Positions 25,640-39,100 of a DNA stretch of 64,000 nt are shown here, in pieces. The notes below the pieces were generated by a model, which saw only the letters and a list, made by a program, of their open reading frames with translations, was not told the DNA's origin and ran no database searches. Source of the stretch: Diadema setosum (taxonomy: Eukaryota; Echinodermata; Echinoidea; Diadematoida; Diadematidae); assembly GCA_033980235.1 (NCBI GenBank), contig CM067075.1:18240844-18304843 (forward strand). The letters are read 5' to 3'. Numbering within the stretch: the first letter of the stretch is position 1; each line of letters opens with the position of its first letter. The position numbers and the translations under genes were made by a program.

Positions 25640-27508
25640 GATGCCTTGATTAAAGATGCTAAGTTACAATATCATTCAAAAAAGGTTACGGATTGTGGGA
25701 AAGATAGAAAGAAGTTGTACAAAGTTGCTAATGCTTTACTTTACCGAAGACAGCGATCTCCTTTACCAGAACACCTCACTCATGGTGATCAGGTTGAGTT
25801 AGCCAATTGTTTTAATCAATATTTCATTGATAAAATTGTGGCAATCCAACGGAGTTTCCCAACTCGTTGTGAACAGCCAAATGACATTGTATGTGAAGTC
25901 AAGTCAGAATTGAGTGAGTTTCAGTCTGTCACTGTTAATGAGATAGAAAAGCTTATTAAGAACTCACCTAACAAATCATGTGAACTTGATCCAATCCCAA
26001 CAGATTTGGTTAAGAAGTGTGGCAGAGTTTTAGCACCCGTTATCACAAGAATCATAAATGCTAGCCTGAGATTAGGTGTAGTTCCACAGGTGTGTAAAAA
26101 AGCAGTTATTTATCCAACTTTGAAGAAAGGAGGCTTAGATCAGGAGTGTTTAAAAAATTACCGTCCAATTTCAAATTTACCTTATTTAAGGAAATTGCTT
26201 GAAAAGGTTGTTTTCTCACAACTGACAATGTATCTGCAAGATAATGAATTGCTTGATTCATTTCAATCTGCGTACAAGCTTGGTCATAGTGTAGAAACAC
26301 TGTTAGTCAACTTATCAGATATTGTGTTCAGAGAATTAGATAGTGGTAACATCACTGCGCTTATCATGCTTGATATGAGCTCAGCTTTTGACACAGTCGA
26401 TCATGCTATTCTGATTCAACGATTGAGATATTTGGGCATCAAAGGAACTGTTCTTGATTGGTTTATATACTACTTAATATGTGATCGATCTCATTATGTC
26501 AGAATTGGTGATTCTACCTCTTGTTAAACTATGACAAAGTTTGGTGTACCTCAAGGTTCTGTTGGAGGCCCGCTGCTTTTTTTTTCTGTATATGCAACCA
26601 ATTAGTGAAGTATTTCGCAAGCATTGTATTAGTTTTCATTGTTATGCGGATGATATACAACTTTATTTGTCTTTTAAACCCCCTCTGTCTTCATTGTCAT
26701 CCGCCATTGTAAAACTTGAAGCATGTTTGCAAGACCTGAAAATTTGGCTTACATCCAATGGCAGACTAAATGATAATAAATCTGAGTTTCTGTTATTGGG
26801 ATCAAAGCATATGTTAAACAAAGTTGATTATCAGTCATGTCATGTCAACATCGGTAGCACTTGCATTACTCCGTCGAAAACAGCCCGTAATTTAGGTGTC
26901 ATATTTGATCAGGAAATGTCATTTCGAAGTCATGTAACTCATATTCAGCGGAATGTTCGATATCAGTTGCGTAATTTAAGTTTCATAAGGAAATATTTGT
27001 CTAAATCTGCAGCTGAGATACTTATTCATGCTTTGATTTCTTCTCGGTTGGATTTTTCGAATTCATTGTTGTGTAATCTTTCAAAAAAAGATGTCACAAA
27101 ACTTCAACGGTTGCAAAATTCTGCTGCCCGATTGTTTACTTGTTTACTTTGTTTACTTTTACTAATAAGTTTGATTGGATGTCATCAGTTCTCCGTTCCT
27201 TACATTAGTTACCTGTAGAAAAAAGGATTATTTTCAAGATTCTGTTATTAGTACATCATTCAGTTCATTCTTTTTCCCCAATATACATAAGTAATTCTGT
27301 TCAAAAATACAATCCGACACGAAGGCTACGTTCATCATCAGATCCATTCTTACTCCAAACACCCAGAGTAAAACATGGGTATGGTGATCATGCTTTTTCC
27401 GTTATGGGACCAAAATTGTGGAATCAGTTACCTCTTCAGTTAAGGGAACTGTCATCTACAGAGTCATTCAAATCCAAACTTAAAACTTATCTGTTCCTTT
27501 CATACTGA
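25640..27508 (+). pseudogene. LINE ORF2 reverse transcriptase, broken
   Basis: The open frame to 26,527 carries the ORF2 linker, RT motif NYRPISNLP, the IMLDMSSAFDTVDH block (first catalytic Asp) and a LDWF segment. An in-frame TAA ends it at 26,525-26,527. The frame then resumes with FGVPQGSVGGPLLF and shifts by one base in a T-run at about 26,577-26,585. The second frame, to 27,218, has CYADDIQLY (catalytic Asp pair) and the thumb. After another shift near 27,150-27,190, C-terminal sequence with one TAG in place of a codon in the L-P-V region runs to TGA at 27,506-27,508. At least two stops and two shifts make it inactive. The clade call rests on the C-terminal GPKLWNQLP signature. Confidence 0.9.
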
Positions 27509-27744
27509 GGACTGTAATTGCTGTATGTCATTAATATTGGATCAATATTGTATTTTTAATTGATATATGTTGTATTCTCTATTTGGTATATTTTTGCTTT
27601 TGTTTACCATTTTCTTCTTTGTTGAAATGTTTGAATATGTATATGCATGTAAATATATGATATTTTTTCATTTTTGAAGTGCCATGAGCACTGAAAAGTG
27701 GACCTGTGCGCTATACAAGTAGCCACTATTATTATTATTATTAA
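25640..27744 (+). mobile_element. 5'-truncated L2/CR1-like LINE with (ATT)n tail
   Basis: The insertion lies between the satellite words CTTGTGCTTATTG (ends 25,640) and AAATAATTTTTTCAG (from about 27,744). Uninterrupted versions of this site occur at about 3,295-3,315 and 15,643-15,663. The element contains the linker and RT part of ORF2, a 3' UTR (27,509-27,720) and an ATTATTATTATT tail. The endonuclease domain is missing through 5' truncation, as is usual for target-primed insertions. Confidence 0.9.
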
Positions 27745-28267
27745 ATAATTTTTTCAGTTACCCTTTTTCTTACAAGTGACTGATGTATTTGCACACTAAG
27801 AAGCATGCATTTCGAAATGAGGTAGTATAATGATATCAGGTTCTATTCAAACATGTTACTGGCTAAATCGATGTCGTCACTTATTGTCGGTATAAGTAAT
27901 ATATAAAATCGCTATATCACTCCACTCTTAAAGTGCTTTACCAAGAACTTTGTATGTAAGAGATATAGAATTTAGAGAAATGGGTTCAAAATACATTGCA
28001 CACCACTTTACTATGGTTTTCCTTCTCGATGGTAGATATCAGGAACGTCCTCCTATTATGAGAGCACGTCACTTTGACATTGCAACTTGCCGCCGTTTTT
28101 CGCCACCACGTAGTCAAACTGTTTGATGTTAATATTTGTTTGCAATACAAAATTGATAAAACGCACTTTGAGAGCTAAAACAAAGCGGTGTGCGATTTGA
28201 TGAAAATGCTAAACATAATACACTGGCCAGTAAAAGAAAGTACCCACTCTTGTCAAAGGCCGCACAC

Positions 28268-28846
28268 AAAAATTCAGCCCCTTGAAATAAACAATTTTTG
28301 TACACAGGTATGCTGCAATATCCATTAGTAATCACATACCCAATAGCAAGTGATTATCAATTATTACAAAGCAAAGAATGACATGCACAGCATCTTGGTC
28401 ACTGAATTAAAAGTCACAAAATGTAACAGAGTGAGCCTTACAGGTTTTATGAAAAAATCAGTGTCACAGGACGAAAAAAAGCAGTCACAAACATCAATTT
28501 TCAATAATGTGTATGTCCCCCTCGTCCCTGGACACATTCCAGGCATCTTTGACGCATGCTTTGGACAAGCTGTCAGGCCTAGTCGTGGGCAATAAGTTCT
28601 GTCCATTGCTCCTGGAGCGCTTGGATCAATGTTGGTTGTTTAAAAATGTTGTCCATTCAGTGGCCATTTTTGCGTGGTGGAAAGTGCTTTTGTGTGATAC
28701 TTTTGATTCCGTGACCAAGATGCTGTGCATGTCAATTTCTTCTTTGTTATGAAGACATTCACTTGCTTATGTGCATGAGATTAGAAAGGGGCATTGTCGC
28801 ACACCTGTGTACAAAAATTGTTTATTTCTAGGGGGTGAATTTTTTT
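28268..28846. mobile_element. Foldback MITE, ~0.58 kb
   Basis: The termini (about 28,268-28,310 and 28,803-28,846) are inverted repeats of about 40 bp sharing GAAATAAACAATTTTTGTAC. A second inverted pair inside (about 28,377-28,420 and 28,695-28,740, sharing GACATGCACAGCATCTTGGT) extends the foldback. It interrupts satellite-family DNA in the left arm of palindrome 3 and is absent from the right arm. The exact target duplication is unclear. The open frames inside are too short to be a transposase. Confidence 0.8.
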
Positions 28847-31800
28847 TTCGTTGTTACTGTAAATAACGCAAATAAGGTAACGTAATGTCATGATCATGTT
28901 CCAGTATTTTATGATTTATTCAATTTGGTAAAACGCATTGAATTCCTTTTCACTTACCCTCTTACAACTGACTGATGTAATTCGCACAACAAGTAGCATC
29001 CATTTCCAAAGAAAGTATAATGATCGAAGGTTCCATTCAAACACGTAGCTGGCAAAAATGACGATTTCGTTGGTGTAAGTAATATACAAAAATCGTTATA
29101 TGACTATATTCTCAAAGTACTCTCGTCGGTACAAGCAATATATAAAATTGGTACATCACTATACTCGTAAAGTGCTTTTTCAAGAAATACGTGTATTAAA
29201 GAAAAATAGAATGTAGAGAACAAAGTATACACCCTACAGTTGTAATTATCTGATGACGAAAAAAAAAAGTGCCAATTGCAACGAAATCCATCTAACCAAA
29301 GAAAATATACAATATCGTCAAACTACTTCGTTTTCGAGTGTCAATGTGTCATCCGAACTAAATTCTCTTTCAAAAACATGCGCTTTGCATTAGATTATTT
29401 AAATACATGCACCAGTGTTACATACATCGTGACATACCACTTGACGAAAAACTTGCTTCGTTTCCACATGACAGTGATATGTCACTCTTGTTACAGTTGG
29501 GAGTTTCTCAATGTGTTTAATGAATTTTCTTTAACTGACAAGTCATTTTAATTAGAGGGCTCAAATGCGTCAAACTGTCGTAAAGGATCGTGAAGGACTA
29601 AAAAGGCAAATAATGCAAAGAAATCTATTTGGCCACTGAACCAACATGCTTTGATATTACATGAAATTGCGCACCACTTTTCTAAATAGTTTAAAGTTTA
29701 AAGAACATGCAATTTTGATGGAAGAAGTCACTTGAAGAAAATTCGTCATAAAACGGAATGAGATGAATTCAACTGAAACCAATTTGATATATCATCGTAT
29801 TATAAGCGAAGCAAATTTTTTTGACTAAATCTACTTCGTCACTTTTCCGTCTCTTTTCGTCACCTTTTATGATCAACTGCCTCATATATTTGAGTATTCA
29901 AATGCAAAGCACTAGTCTTTGGGAGAAACGTCAGTAAAGATACTCCTGTGCAATTTGGCATATAACCCTTTCGTATATTACTTGTATAGTCGTTTGCTAA
30001 AGGGATTTCGTCGTCCTTCCTGCCGTTTTTGGTCACCCCGTAGTTTAAGTGTCTGATGTATTTGTAACCCTCTTTCTATCAATTGTATTTGTCTTTAATA
30101 CAAAGTTCTTAATACACCCCTTTGAGAAGTAAAACAAAAGTGCGTGCGATTTGACGAAATCGTTCGCCAGAAGAAGACTTCGTCATGGTTGTCGTTTTTT
30201 TTTTTTTTTTGGTTTTATTTCGTTTAGTTCCAGATTTTGGTCAAAGTTGAACCCTCTGTACAAAACTGAACTTTACACAAGAACCAATAATGTGCATGTG
30301 AGTGTGGCACATGAATGCTTGATTAATAATTCATGATGGATTGCCCTGCTGGGTACTGCTAGTCTGAATTCATGGTAACGGGTAAAATGCATGCACTATG
30401 AAAAAATAGACACATGTTTTCATGTGCTTGCATAACCTACATTTCAGGATGAATAAAGACTAGATGTGACAGTGCAAATTCTTCATGAATATGTAATACA
30501 GCATTCCAGTCCTGGCAATTGTTCAGGACCATTGTGAGGGTGTTAACCACACACTGCCATACACACAAATTTTGCACCCTGTGCAAAATTAACATTTTGT
30601 TTAGAAGGTTTGAAAACAGCAAAAATATGAAGCCAAACTTCAAAATAAATTTTGAATTTAGTGAAACTAGTTTATGCTATCATTTCAAATTACCTCCAAC
30701 AAAATTGTACACTATTCAGCTTGCTCATATCAATGTGAGTGTTATTTGACATATAGTTTTTGAACTATTAAGGATCAAAAGTGGGAATTTTTTTTTCTAA
30801 CTCCAAGTATCACTGAACGGAAAAAAAGTTGGCAATTGAAATCGACTTGCTTCGTTTATACATTGCATTGATATGCCACTTTTGTTACAGTTGGGAGTTT
30901 CTCAATGTGTTTTATGAAGAATTTCCTTCAACTGACAAGTGATTTGAATTAGCTTCCTGAAATGCATCAAACTGCAATAAATTGAAGATGAAGAACTAAA
31001 AAGGCAACAGGTGTGAAGAAATCCATTTGGCCAACAAATATGCTTAGATATTACATCAAATTGCACACTTTTCTAAAATTTTGCTTCTCAATGTTAGATA
31101 TCAAGAACTTCTTTGACAGCCCAGGCCACTTTAAAAAAAAAATTCGTCATAAAACAGAAAGAGATGAATTCAAGTGGAACCAAAGTGATAAATGATCGTC
31201 ATGTTGTGGAGTAAATAGACTTCGTCATTCTTACGGCCTCTTCGTCGACCTTGATGTTCAAGTGCCTCATATATTTTTGAGCACTGGAATACAAAGCAAC
31301 AGTATATATACTCCTGTGCAATGTGAATAACGATTTGGTATATTGCATATCGTTTGCTAAAGGTATTTCGTGGCCCTTGTCTCCGTTTCTTTTCGCCCTG
31401 TAGTTAAAACTGGCTGATGTATTTGTCACCCGTTTATATTATATTTGTCTGCAACACAAAATTCTTCATAATGCACTTCGAGAAGTAAAACAATCCGTAT
31501 GAGATTTGATGAAGATATCGTTATGGTTGTCTTTATTTCGTCACCCTTTATGTAGAGCTGTCTGATGCATTTGAGTGCACAAAGTGAAACACAAGTCAAT
31601 CGAAGTAAACTCTTCATAAAACACATTGACAGGCATGCAACACTAACGGAAATGGAACATGAATGTGACGTACAAGAAAAGCAAATTATGGACTAAATCG
31701 ATTTCGTCACTCTTGAGCATTTGAAAGCAAAACATATGTCTCCGGGAGACTGTCTATTTAGTACTCATTACAAATCTCCTGTAGAAAATTCGTAAAAAAA

Positions 31801-33045
31801 TCGAATGAGATTCATGCAACTTTAGCCAAAGTAATATAACCGTAATACATAAGCAAAGCAAATTGGAGGCTAGATCCATTTCGTCACGTTTGCCGCCTTT
31901 TCTGTTACCCTTTATATTGAACTGACACATGTATTTTAGCAATCAAATGGAAAGCTTCGAATCAAATCGTGAAGCACTTCAGTTAAAGTGAAGTCTATGT
32001 CATTTTCTTCAAACTTTCCATACCGTAACTTTGACCCAACCGAAGCCCAAATATGTAAATAAAACCATAGGTTCTTGTGCTTGCTTTTCTTCTACGGGAC
32101 TCTGAAGAATATGACTAATCTGCCGTCCTGTACCAAAATGATAGCGTTACAGGATCAAGACCATGACTGGCAAAAAATCTGCAATGACAAACTTAAATTC
32201 CCATAATTCTTTCAAAATCCACGTTATTTTCTCCAAACTTGCAAGAATTGCAGAAAAAGAGACGCAAAATGAGGAAAATGGTTTAAAGTTAGGGTTTACA
32301 CTCTCATTCTAGAGCAAGAAGCGATCTCACGCTTCAGAAAACACCGAAATCTCTAAAATCCTTCTCATCGACGTTTTCTGTTTTACGGGTGAGCTAAATC
32401 ACAAGGTTCATAAAACGTATTCTGTACATTCAAAACCCGTGTCATTTTCACGAAACTTCAAAGTGTAGAAGAAGGCTTACTAATTAAAAAAAAAAAATCA
32501 ATAAAAAGTCGGGGTTCATTTGCTCGTTTTTGTGCTAGCAGCGCCCCAATACGACATATGTTAACGTAAGTCCCCAAAATCTGGTCACGAACCTTTGCAA
32601 GGATGCCCTGACAGGGTGAGTTCATAAAACTTAAGCTGTACATTCTAAACCCATGTCATTTTCACGAAACTTGACCAAATTGTAGACGAAGGCTTACTAA
32701 TTCCAGAAAAGCAAGAAAAAGCGGGGGTTCATGTGCTAGATTTTGTGCTGGCACCACCCCCATATGATAGAAATCACCATAGGACCCCAAAATCTGGTTA
32801 TAAACCTATCATGGGTGCCTTGATTAGGTGGGGTTTATGAATGTCATGCTGTGCGTTGAAAACCCATGTCATTTTTACGAAACTTTATAAAATTGTAGAT
32901 GAAGGGTTACTTAACAATTGTAAAAATGGGGGGTTCATGTACTCGTTTTAGTGCTAGCAGAGCCTCCTTGCGACCGAAATCATTGTAAGACCCCAAATCT
33001 GACCAGGAACGAATCCAGGGATATACCGTGCTATAAACCCCATTT

Positions 33046-33124
33046 TCCTTTCGTTTTTTTTTTTTTTTTTTAATATTCAGAAAGGAAGGTTCATGTGCGT
33101 TTTTGTTATTTTTTTCTCTACACA
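33046..33124. repeat. Centre of the third palindrome
   Basis: A roughly 80-bp non-paired centre with a long T-run (33,056-33,070) between GGAACGAATCCAGGGATATA (left) and its complement (right, to about 33,171). Confidence 0.7.
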
Positions 33125-36100
33125 GCATCCTAGCACGGTATATCTCTGGATTGGTTCCTGGTCAGATTTGGGGGTCTTACAATGATTTCGGTCGCAAGGA
33201 GGCTCTACTAGCACTAAAACGAGTACATGAACCCCCCATTTTTACAATTGTTCTGCATTAAGTAACCCTTCTTCTACAATTTGATAAAGTTTCGTAAAAA
33301 TGACATGGGTTTTGAATGCGCAGCATGACATTCATGAACCCCACCTAATCAGGGCACCCACGATAGGCTTATAACCAGATTTCAGGGTCCTAGGATGATT
33401 TCTGTCATATGGGGATGTGCCAGCACAAAAACTAGCGCATGAACCCCACTTTTTCTTGTTTTTCTGGAATTAGTAAACCTTCGTCTACAATTTGGTCAAG
33501 TTTCGTGAAAATGACATGGGTTTTGAATGTACAGCATAAATTGTACTCACCCTGTCAAGGCATCCTTGCCAATTTTCGTGACCAGATTTTGGGGACTTAC
33601 GATAATATATGTCGTATCCCAATACGACATATATTATGCACAAAAACGAGCAAATGAATCCCCACTTTTTATTGTTTTTCTGGAATTAGTAAGCCTTCTT
33701 CTACACTTTGGCGAAGTTTCGTGAAAATGACAGTGGTTTTGAATGTACAGAATACGTTTTATGAACCTTGTCCTTTAGCTCACCCCTAACCAGAAAACGT
33801 CGATGAGAAGGACTCTTTGAGAGATTTCGGTGTTTTCTGAAACGTGAGGGCGCTTCTTGCTCAAGAATGAGAGTGTAAACCCCTAACTTTAAAACCTTTT
33901 CCTCGTTTTGCGTCTCTTTTTCTGCAATTCTTGCAAGTTTGGAGAAAATAACGAGGATTTTGAAAGAATTATGGGGATTTAAGTTTGTCCTTGCAGATTT
34001 TGTGCCAATCATGGTATTGACCCTGTAACACTATCATTTTGGTATAGGACGGCAGATAAGTCTTCTTCAAAGTCCCGTAGAAGAAAAGCAAGCAAATGAA
34101 CCTATGGTTTTATTTACATATTTGGGCTTCGGTTGGGTCAAAGTTACGGTATAGAAAGTTTCAAGAAAATGACAGGGACTTCACTTTAACTGAAGTGCTT
34201 CACGATTTGATTTGTGAAAGCACAGACAGTACCAAACAGGTGACGAACGAAGGCAGTAAAGACGTTTTCTCCCAGAAGTTTGTGTTTTCCATTTGATTGC
34301 TAAAATACATGTATCAGTTCAATATAAAGGGTGACAAAAAAAAAGGCGGCAAACGTTACAAAATGGATTTAGCCTCCAATTTGCTTTGCTTATGTATTAC
34401 AGTTATATTACTTTAGCTAGAGTTGCATGAATCTCATTCGATTTTATTACGAATTTTCTACAAGAGATTTGTCCCGAGTACTAAATAGCTCAAAAGCATT
34501 AGACAGTCTTCCGGAGACATGTGTTTTGCTTTCAAATGCTCAAGGGTTACGAAATCGATTTAGTCCATAATTTGCTTTTCTTATAAGTCACATTCATGTT
34601 CCATTTCCGTTAGAGTTGCATGCCTGTCAATGTGTTTTATAAAGTTTACTTCCATTGACATACATATTTCGCTTTAAGCACTCAAATGCATCAGACAGCT
34701 CTACATAAATTGTGACGAAATAGAGACAACCATGACGATATCTTCTTATGGCCAATTATTATGTTTAGCATTTTCATCAAATCGCACACAGATTGTTTTA
34801 CTTTTGAAATTGCGTTATCAAGAATTTTGTGTTGCAGACAAATATAATATAAACGGGTGACAAATACATCAGACAGTTTTAACTACAGGGCGACAAGAAA
34901 CGGAGACAAGGGCCACGAAATACCTTTAGCAAACGATATGCAATATACCAAATCGTTATTCACATTGCACAGGAGTATATATACTGGTGCTTTGTATTCC
35001 AGTGCTCAAAAATATATGAGGCACTTGAACATCAAGGTTGACGAAAAGAGGCTGTAAGAGTGACGAAGTCTATTTACCCCACAATTTGCTTTGCTTGTAC
35101 ATGACGAACATTTATCGCTTTGGTTCCACTTGAATTCATCTCATTCTGTTTTATGACGAATTTCTTTCAAGTGACCTGGGCTGTCAAAGAAGTTCTTGAT
35201 ATCCAATATCGCGAAGCAAAATTTTAGAAAAGTGTGCAGTTTGATGTAATATCTAAGCATATTTGTTGGCCAAATGGATTTCTTCACACCTGTTGCCTTT
35301 TTAGTTCTTCACCCCCAATTTACAGCAGTTTGATGCATTTCAGGCAGCTAATTCAAATCACTTGTCAGTTGAAGAAAATTCTTCATAAAACACATTGAGA
35401 AACTTCCAACTGTAACAAAAGTGGCATATCAATGTTATGTATAAACGAAGCAAATCGATTTCCCTTGCCGACTTTTTTTTTCGTTAAGTGATACTAGGAG
35501 TTACCAAAAAAATTCCCACTTTTGATCCTTAATAGTTCAAAACTATATGTCAAATAACACTCACATTGATATGAGCAAGCTGAAGAGTGTACAATTCTGT
35601 TGGAGGTAATTTAAAATGATAGCATAAACCAGTGTCAGTAAATTAAACATTTATTTTGAAGTTAGGTTTCATATTTTTCTCTGTTTTCAACCTTCTATAC
35701 GAAATTTTAATTTTGTACAGGGTGCAAAATTGGTGTGTATGGCAGTATGTGGTTAACACCCTGACAAGGGTCCTGAACAATAGCCAGGATTGGGATGCTG
35801 TATTACATATTCATGAAGAAATTGCACTGTCACAGCTAGTCTTTATTCATCCTGAAATGTAGGTTATACAAGCACATAAAAACATGTGCCTATTTCTTCA
35901 TTGTGCATGCATTTTACCCGTTACCATGAAATTAGACTAGCAGTACCCAGCAGGGCAATCCATCTTGAATTATTAATCAAGCATTCATGTGCCTTGAAGC
36001 AAGAGTCCAGAAGCCTTGTCAGCAGAGATCTGAAAAGGTGGTATTCGTGGCATTCATGTCTTTTTGTTGAGGGTCATTGTAAGCACACACTCACATACAC

Positions 36101-39100
36101 ATCACTGGTTCTTGTGTAAAGTTCAATTTTGTACAGAGGGTTCAACTTTGACCAAAATCTGGAACTAAACGAAATAAAAAAACGATGTAACGAAATAAAA
36201 AAAAGACAACCATGACGATGTCTTCTTATGGCGAACAATTTAGTCAAATCGCACGCACTTTTGTTTTACTTCTCAAAGGGCTTTATCAAGAACTTTGTAT
36301 TGACGACAGAAACAATTGATAGAAAGCGGTTACAAATACATTAGACACTTAAACTACGGGGTGACCAAAAACGGCAGCAAGGACGACGAAATCTGTTCCT
36401 TTCATACTGAGGCCTGTAATTGCTGTATGTCATTAATATTGGATCAATATTGTATTTTTAATTGATATATGTTGTATTCTTCATTTGGTATATATTTGCT
36501 TTTGTTTACCATTTTCTTCTTTGTTGAAATGTTTGAATATGTATATGCATGTAAATATATGAAATTTTTTCATTTTTGAAGCGCCATGAGCACTGAAAAG
36601 TGGACCTGTGCGCTATACAAGTAGCCACTATTATTATTATTATTAAATCCCTTTGGCAAACGACTATGCGAGTAATACACCAAAAGGTTATGCCAAATTG
36701 CACAGGAGTATCTTTACTGACGTTTCGCCCAAAGACTTGTGCTTTGCATTTCAATGCTCAAATATATGAGGCAGTTGATCATAAAAGGTGAATTCATCTC
36801 ATTCCGTTTTATGACAAATTTTCTTCAAGTGACTTCTGTCAAAATAGCAAGTTGTTTATATCTAACATTTAAAAATAAAACTCTATTTAGTAAAGTGATG
36901 CGCAATTTGATGTAATATCTAAGCATATTTGTTGGCCAAAGAGATTTCTTTGCCTTTTTAGTCCACGATCAATTTTACGAAAGTTTGGTGCATTTGAGCC
37001 CTCTAATTCAAATCACTTGTCAGTTGAAGAAAATTCATTAAATACATTGAGAAACCCCCAATCACAAGAGTGATATATCAATGTCATGTTTAAACGAAGC
37101 AAGTTTTTCGTCAAGTGGTATGACACTGCTGCATGTATTTAAATAATCTAATGCAAAGCGGATGTTTTTGAAAGAGAATTTAGTTCGGATGACACATTGA
37201 CAAGCATTGAAACTCGAAAACGAAGTAGTATGACGATATTGTATATTTTCTTTGGTTAGATAGATTTCGTTGCAATTGGCACCTTTTTTCCGTCATCCGA
37301 TAGGATGTAGGATGTATACTTGCTTCTCTACATTCTATTTCTCTTTAATACATGTATTTCTTGATTAAGCACTTTAAGAGTATAGTGATGTAACGATTTT
37401 ATATATTACTTGTACCGACGAGAGTTCTTTGAGAATATAGTCATATAACGATTTTTTATATTACTTATACCAACAATAGTGACGAAATTGTCACTATTGC
37501 CAGCTACGTGTTTGAATGGATCCTTCGATCATTATACTTTCTTTCGAAATGGATGCTGCTTGTTGTGCGAATACATCAGCCAGTTGGAATTAGAGGGTAA
37601 GTGAAAAAGAATTTAATGCGTTTTACCAAATTGAATAATTCATAAAATACTGGAACAGCTTCATGACAGTACGTTCCCTTATTTGCGTTATTTACAGTAA
37701 TGACGAAAAAAATGATTCCTTTAAATAATGCACAAGCATTTAACGAATTGCCCGGTGAAGTGCTCTACCGGTTACGAGTTTTGAAATTCATCATTTACCC
37801 GTATGTAAAGTGTGACGAAAAAAGTACAATAATGCCGATATCACCTTTACTTATACCGACAGAAGCGAAATTGATTGTCCATAAATTACTTTTCTTAGAA
37901 ATCACACGCATGTTCCACTTAGAGTTGCATCTATGTCAATGTGTTTCATAAAGATTTTACTTCGAGTGACATGTGTTTCACTAAAATGCATCAGACAGCT
38001 CTACGTAGTGACGAAATAAACACAAAAATGACTATATCTTCTTTTGGCGACCTATTATGTTTAGCATTTTCATCCAATCGCACACCGCTTTGTTTTACTT
38101 CTCAAAGTGCGTTATAAAGATTTTTTTTAATATATATATATTGCAGACAAATATAATTCAGAGAAGCAAATTACAAATACGTCAGACGGTTTAACTAGAT
38201 GGTGATGAAAAACGGCGGCAAGTTTCAATGTCAGGTGACTTGTGCTCTCAAAATAGGAGGACGTTCCTGATATCTACCATCGAGAAGGAGAACCTTAGCA
38301 AAGTGGTGTGCAATTTTTTAAACCCACTTTTCTAAATTTCATTTCTCTTAAATACAAAGTTCTTGATAAAGCACTTTAACAGTAGAGTGATATAACGATT
38401 TTATATATTACTTATACCGACAATACTGACGAAATTGATTCAGCAAGCAACATGTTTGAATAGAACCTGATATCATTATACTACCTCATTTCGAAATGTA
38501 TCCTTCTTTGTGTGGAAATACATCAGTCAGTTGTAAGTAAAGGGTAACTGAAATGATTCCTTCAATAAGCACAAGCATTTTACGATTTGCTCCGTACAGT
38601 TCTCTGCAAGATACGAGTTTTCAAATTCATCATTTACCCCTATGAGTTGACAAAAAAATAAAATGATGCCGAAATCGCTTTAACCACTAGTACGCTCAAA
38701 TATCTTTATAATGTTTTACTGACAGGTAAATGCTTTTTAATGTGCTATACTAAGTTTTTCCCAAAAGACTCTCGCTTTGCATTGATACTTACCAAAAGTG
38801 CTTCTCAGTCTGCTATATCCTGTTTTTTTCTAAATGGACGCTTTCTGATTTGATTCCTGAAGCACTGAGACAGTATATAAAAGGTGACGAAAGAAGGCGG
38901 TAAAGACGTTTTCTCCAACAAATGTGTGCTTTCCATTTGAGTTCTGAAATTACACGAGTTACTTAAATATAAATGTGACGGGAAAAGGCGGCAAATGTGA
39001 CGAAGTGGTAGAGCACACATTGTATAATACATAAGCACATGCTTATGTTTTATACGATGATATTACTTTGCACGAATCTCATTCGGTTTTAATACGAATT

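Larger units (their letters stand above)
24470..33045 (+). repeat. Left arm of third, diverged palindrome
   Basis: Satellite-family DNA with TTTCGTCA on the plus strand. It matches 33,125-39,773 in reverse order: 24,480-24,620 with 39,585-39,720; 27,745-27,860 with 38,440-38,560; 28,850-28,960 with 37,600-37,710; 30,480-30,680 with 35,650-35,850; 33,001-33,047 with 33,123-33,171. The arms differ more than those of the second palindrome. The left arm carries two extra insertions (25,640-27,744 and 28,268-28,846). Confidence 0.8.
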
